Source: Lycocorax pyrrhopterus obiensis
Taxonomy: Eukaryota; Chordata; Aves; Passeriformes; Paradisaeidae
Length of the DNA: 64,000 nucleotides
NCBI GenBank assembly: GCA_014706295.1
Contig: JACSVZ010000022.1
Coordinates: 13,100,830-13,164,829 of the forward strand
Reading direction: 5' to 3'
Below, piece after piece: positions 59,001 through 64,000 of the stretch. The notes below the pieces were generated by a model that saw only the letters and a list, made by a program, of their open reading frames with translations, had not been told where the DNA came from and ran no database searches. A program made the translations under genes and the position numbers. Position 1 is the stretch's first letter; each line of letters begins with the position of its first letter.

Positions 59001-62000
59001 TGTTCCACTGAGTTTGCTTTGCATTTAGCCTGTCTTTAAGCAAGATGTATCCTCCAGATACCTGTGTGCTGCAGTGAATGACATAAACATAGATCTGTGC
59101 ACAAGAGTATTCAACAGAGCGATGTGGATATACACAGATAAAGTGTCTAACATCCTCTGGGTGCTGTATAAACTCCTGCACTATGCTCAGATGGTTGGTG
59201 ATGATTTACCTGCAATAAAAGTAAATAATGTCATGTTTCTATGTCCTTTGCATGGAGATACATCTTCATGTACTTTATATTAAAATAAAGGCAATATATC
59301 CCCATATCCAGCCCCTCATACCACACAATTTAGGCAAATATACAGTGGCAGAGAGCACAGCTCTAATGCACTCAAGGATTGAAGCTGGCATTGTTTGGTT
59401 TTAAGTGAGAAAGCACTGACTGCCCAATCTGGCCCATGGGGTGTGTGTGTTTTGTGGAAATCAATGTATTAACCACACCATCTTTACAACCCTATATCCT
59501 ACCCAAACAGAGACTAGTAGCAGTTACTACAGACCAGCAACACTGAGCAAACTCCTCCAAGTCACACTCAGGACTCCCAAACTGTACTCTGCCAATTCTG
59601 CATCAGACCTTGCTGGTGGTGATGAAGCTACAAGAGTAGGTTAAACAAGTGTAAACAGGGCAAGAGGGACTTTATGCTTTCAGTGTCTGAGAAAAGCATC
59701 ACCTTTATTTTTCTGCTCTTCAGGGCTTGCTCTCAAGCACACCGACATTATTAAATGAATGCGTAAAGTGCCAAACTCAGGAATTTGCCGCAGCCTGTGC
59801 AGTGTATCACAGGATGAATACCCAGTGCAGATATAACAGATATACATCTGATATAACTGCATTAAACTACACACCTTGCCTAACTCAGGTACGTAACCTG
59901 TTGAAAGAAAACCATTTCTCATCAAATAAGGCACATGGTATGTTAAATAAAATACCAAACCTAGTACATCATGTCAATATTAAATCAAATTTGCTGCATG
60001 TTGAACAGCTCTTCAGAGCAGCAGATTGAATTACCATGCACAGCTAGTGATGACAAGATTACTGTGCATTAGCCTTCATTAACTAATGCGCAGAGTTCAT
60101 ATATCACCTGAGTTAAAATTAATGGGTGGCATGATGAAGGAGATCTATCAATAAAAGGCAAGACCTCCGGAATCTGTAACTTCCCAATGCATTCCCTTTG
60201 ATTCTCCCAGAGACCATAACCTCCCAGATGTTATTTTGTCAAATGAGATGGTTTTGTTTCTAACCATGGATAAGACACGAGAGAAATGCTTGAAAGCAAC
60301 CCTTATGGAAAATATTCCCATTGGATTAATTAAGGTTTCTACAGGATAGGCAAAAAAATGCCTTACAAAACCTGGGAGGATGGACGCAAAGGGAGATAAT
60401 TTATACCTGTGTATTCAGTTTTGTTTGTCAATTTTAAAATGAATTGCATCTCCTTGTAAAAAACTGCAAAGAGATTTTGCTAGGTTCACCATATCTCATT
60501 CCATCTGTACACGTTAAGGAAAAAGAAAAGCAAAACAAGAGAGATAGCTGCCCTGAGCATGTGTAAGCAGATAAGCACAGTCATAAACAAATTGCCCACC
60601 CCCCCCAAATCACTGTGGAATCTGAGATTCAGCTTAGTTCTTTGTAGCTCAGACAGTCCCAAAGCATCCTTAGGGCTGCTAATTTACCCCTCAGGTTGTC
60701 AGCAAACTCTGCTCTCCCATCTATGCAACTTCATTTCTCCATAAAGACGGCGCTTTCAAGAGTTTAAGGCACACAAACAATATTTTGGCACAGTTGTGCT
60801 CCCAAAGTCTTTGTTACAATTGCTTTATAATTGCCATTTTTCTAAGCTGGTTTGATATCCATTAGTTAGATTTAATGCATGTTAAAATAAAGAGCTAATG
60901 GGCACTTATCAGGAAGCCAACAAAAAATAAAAATAAAAACTCCTTTCACTTTGCACTTTATCCCACATGTCACTGCAAAAACACATATTCCTCTCTGTCT
61001 TCTCCTATGATATAAACAGAAAATGCTAAAACTTCACCCAGTTTTTACTGATAATGCTGTTTCTCTATCGAGCTTTATCTCACAGTTTATGTTTTTAAAT
61101 GGCTGGTAAATGGCTGCAGAATCATTAAAGGTTGGTTAACCTTCTCAGTCTAATTTTGACCTACAAGATGCTTAATTTAATCATTCCCCATAGAAAAGGA
61201 CGAAATCATTACGTGCAGACATGTGGTGATGGCCATATTACATTAGATCTTCATTAACCCAAGTTAATAATGGCTTTGTACTAATGGAAACTTCCCCTTA
61301 CTCCTCATTTTTTCCCCCCAAATTGGAAAGCTCACTTAGTGAATCCTCTGCATCCGATGCTAGATAGAGAAGACAATAAGAGTTGTTGTGGGAAGATTAA
61401 ATACTGAAGAACAGTGTAAAATTTACAATATTTCCTAAACCCCAAATTTACCACTCAGAAGAGTTTCCTGACATTAGTTTCCTTCCCCACAGAGGATGAG
61501 AATCTCATGCCCCTACTCATGGCAGGCACACTTCACCCTTTAGGTGATTTCACTCATTGCAAGGAGGTCTCAGGGACAGAAGGTCTCCCTAGAAAAGTAA
61601 AGGCATCAAAACCAAGTTCCAGCGACAAGTAGAAGGGGATCCTGAAAAAGTCCTCAGGTTACAACTGAACTTTCTGTAGTGTTAAAGACTAAAGTATTTC
61701 ATCTAACAAACCTGCATCCTCAAGTCAAAAAAATTTAATGTATTCAATGGGTGATGTGAAAGAATTTCACACGCTCATTGTTAAGGGTTTCAAATGAAAT
61801 TGGGTAGCTGACCCAGCGATGGAGCTGAGTGGAGTCACAGAGGCGAACAGGAACACGGACAAGACATCAAGATGACAGAAGTGAGTGCGAGTACTGCAGA
61901 TGTAATAAATTGCAAATATACTTAAATTAAACTGCATCTCACATGTTCTGGATAAAAAACTAAATAGAAGCAGCACTTTCCTTCCGAATTATATTCCTTC

Positions 62001-64000
62001 CGTCATAACTGATAGCTACTGTCATTCTCCTTCACCGTAATTTTTGTAATCATTGGCAAATTTTGACCTTTCAAGCAGCTAACCTAATTCATAACGGATG
62101 CCACTTCCTAATTAGCAGAGACATTGGATTCTCAGCTTCAGACAGGGCAAGAGCCAACCTAATGAGAATAAAGAGAGTGAGCAGGTCTGGAGAGACAACA
62201 GAGAGAGCTGAAGAGGCTGCTGTCACCCAGAACGGAAATAAGATCTCCTTACTGTTAAAAATGGAATAAATACCTCTGGAGAGCCAACGAGCAGAGGCAC
62301 TGACTGCAGCACACACATGGTCCTTGCCAGATCTGAAGATCACTCCCCTCCAGCAGCCTGCAGCCTACTGAGACCCCCTTACCCAAGAGAAATCCCACCA
62401 GTCAAACATCAGGATGGGCAAAAGCACATCCAGCCTCTGAGCAAATGGTTCTGGCTGCATAAATTCATGAGGTTCAGCTCGGCTGAGTTCCTGCACATGA
62501 ATCCTCTCGATTTCCAGGGCTAATTCAAAGAAGGGGGAAAGCATGAATACTTATGACAAGATATCCTGAACATTCCCACTGAATTGTGTGAACAGCACAG
62601 CCAGGTTTCATGCTGAACTGAAGGCACACATGACTCCAGACATCATGCAGTCCCAGCTGCACAGAACCTGACACTGAACACATCCTCCACAAGGCTTCAA
62701 TCCAATCCCTGAATTTGACACTGTAAGGTAATACAATATAATATGAAGTGGTGTAATATAACATAAACATTATTATATATATATCATACTACACTATTTG
62801 TAGTTAAAAGGAGGCAGAGAATAGACTATTACAGTGTTCAGTTGTAACTCCCTCCTAGAGTGGTCTCAGACCACGATTTCTCTATTTTTTTCCTTTACAT
62901 CAACTTGGCCATGTTATTTTTTTAGAGGGAAAACCCATAAGTCTGGGGATTTGCATTTTTTTCTCACAGTCCTATAATTCACTTCCTTGCTCTTGGGACT
63001 GGATGCTTCTGAAAAGGAAATTAAGAGCACAGATTTCATAACCACTCACCTCGAAAGAAAATGGAAAGCATTACCACATGAGTCTGCAGAAAAACAATTT
63101 CTTATCTTAAAATTGTGCTCTGCTGAGCGAAAGAACTTGAAAAAGAATATTATATATCCTAAGTCTGTGTGTAATATGTGAGAGAATGGAATCAGGTTGG
63201 ACGAAGCCATTTTTAATAGCAAATAAAGTGGAAGGGTAAGAGCAGCACCTGCACAGGGTGCAGAAGAAGGCACTGCCATCAATGAATACATTCAGTCTTG
63301 GGATGGATCCAGAAGTAATGCATCTAACCTGTGAAGAGCTCTGGGATGAATGGAAGAATCTGTTGAGTCCTACTCTGGCCCTCTGGAATACTTTACCTGT
63401 GCACGATCTCTCTGATACATTCAGCATTTGCATAATTTTAGCTTTCAGTGCCACAAACCAGAACGTGTGGCAGCCCCATCCATGAACCTGTTCAGGTGCT
63501 CTCTCGAACTAGGACCTTCCTAAATGAAGAGTTCTAAAATTAACTTCCCTCCAAGCTGGAAAAAACATATTGAATATTTTGACTATGAGCAGCACTATGG
63601 CATTTTTGGAATGGGTTGCAGTGGCAGGAAGAGGGATTCACTCCGTGTCCTATTAATTTTTAAAAATGAAACATCTTCTCTTCAGATCTCAGACCCTGCC
63701 ACCCAGCAACAACTGCTCTGTTCCTTCACTGAACAAACAACCTGCAGCACGCCAGGCATCTCTTCATGAATTGCACTGTCAGGTTGGAGAAGAGGAACAA
63801 GCCAGAACTGCAGAATCCAAATTCTCCCCATGAATATATATACAAATGCAACTATATGCCTTAAAAGATTAATTTCACAAACCTTAAATTGCAGTTTAAT
63901 TTGAAAACTAATTCAGCCTCATAATTGGCTTTCTGTTCAAATCACTGAGGCTAAAGATTTAAATTCTTAATATTCAGATGACTTTCGAGTTTCTGGCCCC
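56008..64000 (-). other. CDH4: Intron upstream of CDH4 exon 7-equivalent (partial)
   Basis: This is the last 8 kb of the intron that precedes the EC2 exon, read on the minus strand. It ends in an ordinary pyrimidine-rich acceptor (CTTCTTCTCTTGTTCCCAG). I see no exon for the end of EC1 (the DMNDNRPEF region) here, so the upstream exon must lie beyond the window. The stretch is AT-rich, with homeodomain-like motifs near 60.0-60.1 and 61.1-61.3 kb and an AT-rich run near 62.73-62.80 kb. A 159-codon open frame at 56729-57208 on the plus strand has no recognisable domain and is probably chance. No clear transposon copy stands out. Confidence 0.85.

Overview
This window looks like avian genomic DNA. 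It is an intron-rich stretch with scattered, decayed CR1 LINE 3' ends, the characteristic bird retroposon, and short low-complexity tracts. There are no bacterial-style operons or densely packed open reading frames. I cannot name the species.

The only gene I can support is on the minus strand. Three internal coding exons of a classical type I cadherin lie at about 56.0-55.8 kb, 24.1-23.9 kb and 5.1-4.9 kb. They splice together in frame, 173 + 138 + 186 bp with intron phases 1, 0, 0 and 0. Together they encode most of extracellular cadherin repeat EC2, the EC2-EC3 calcium linker (DVNDNPPEF), and most of the first half or more of EC3. The sequence matches what I know of cadherin-4 (R-cadherin, CDH4) much better than cadherin-2. 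The exon lengths match the exon 7-8-9 block of type I cadherin genes. The gene product is a calcium-dependent homophilic cell-cell adhesion receptor of the plasma membrane.

Layout, in gene order from high to low coordinates: part of the preceding intron (64000-56008); exon 7-equivalent (56007-55835); a 31.8 kb intron (55834-24065); exon 8-equivalent (24064-23927); an 18.9 kb intron (23926-5073); exon 9-equivalent (5072-4887); and at least 4.9 kb of the next intron (4886-1). No further cadherin exon is visible at either end.

The introns hold several CR1 fragments, including one old copy near 27.1-28.0 kb with a recognisable reverse-transcriptase remnant. They also hold microsatellites, short tandem duplications, a few compact CpG clusters, and AT-rich stretches with homeodomain-type motifs that are plausible but unproven regulatory elements. 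I found no RNA gene, CRISPR array, nested protein gene or new biological system. The long intronic open reading frames look like chance.
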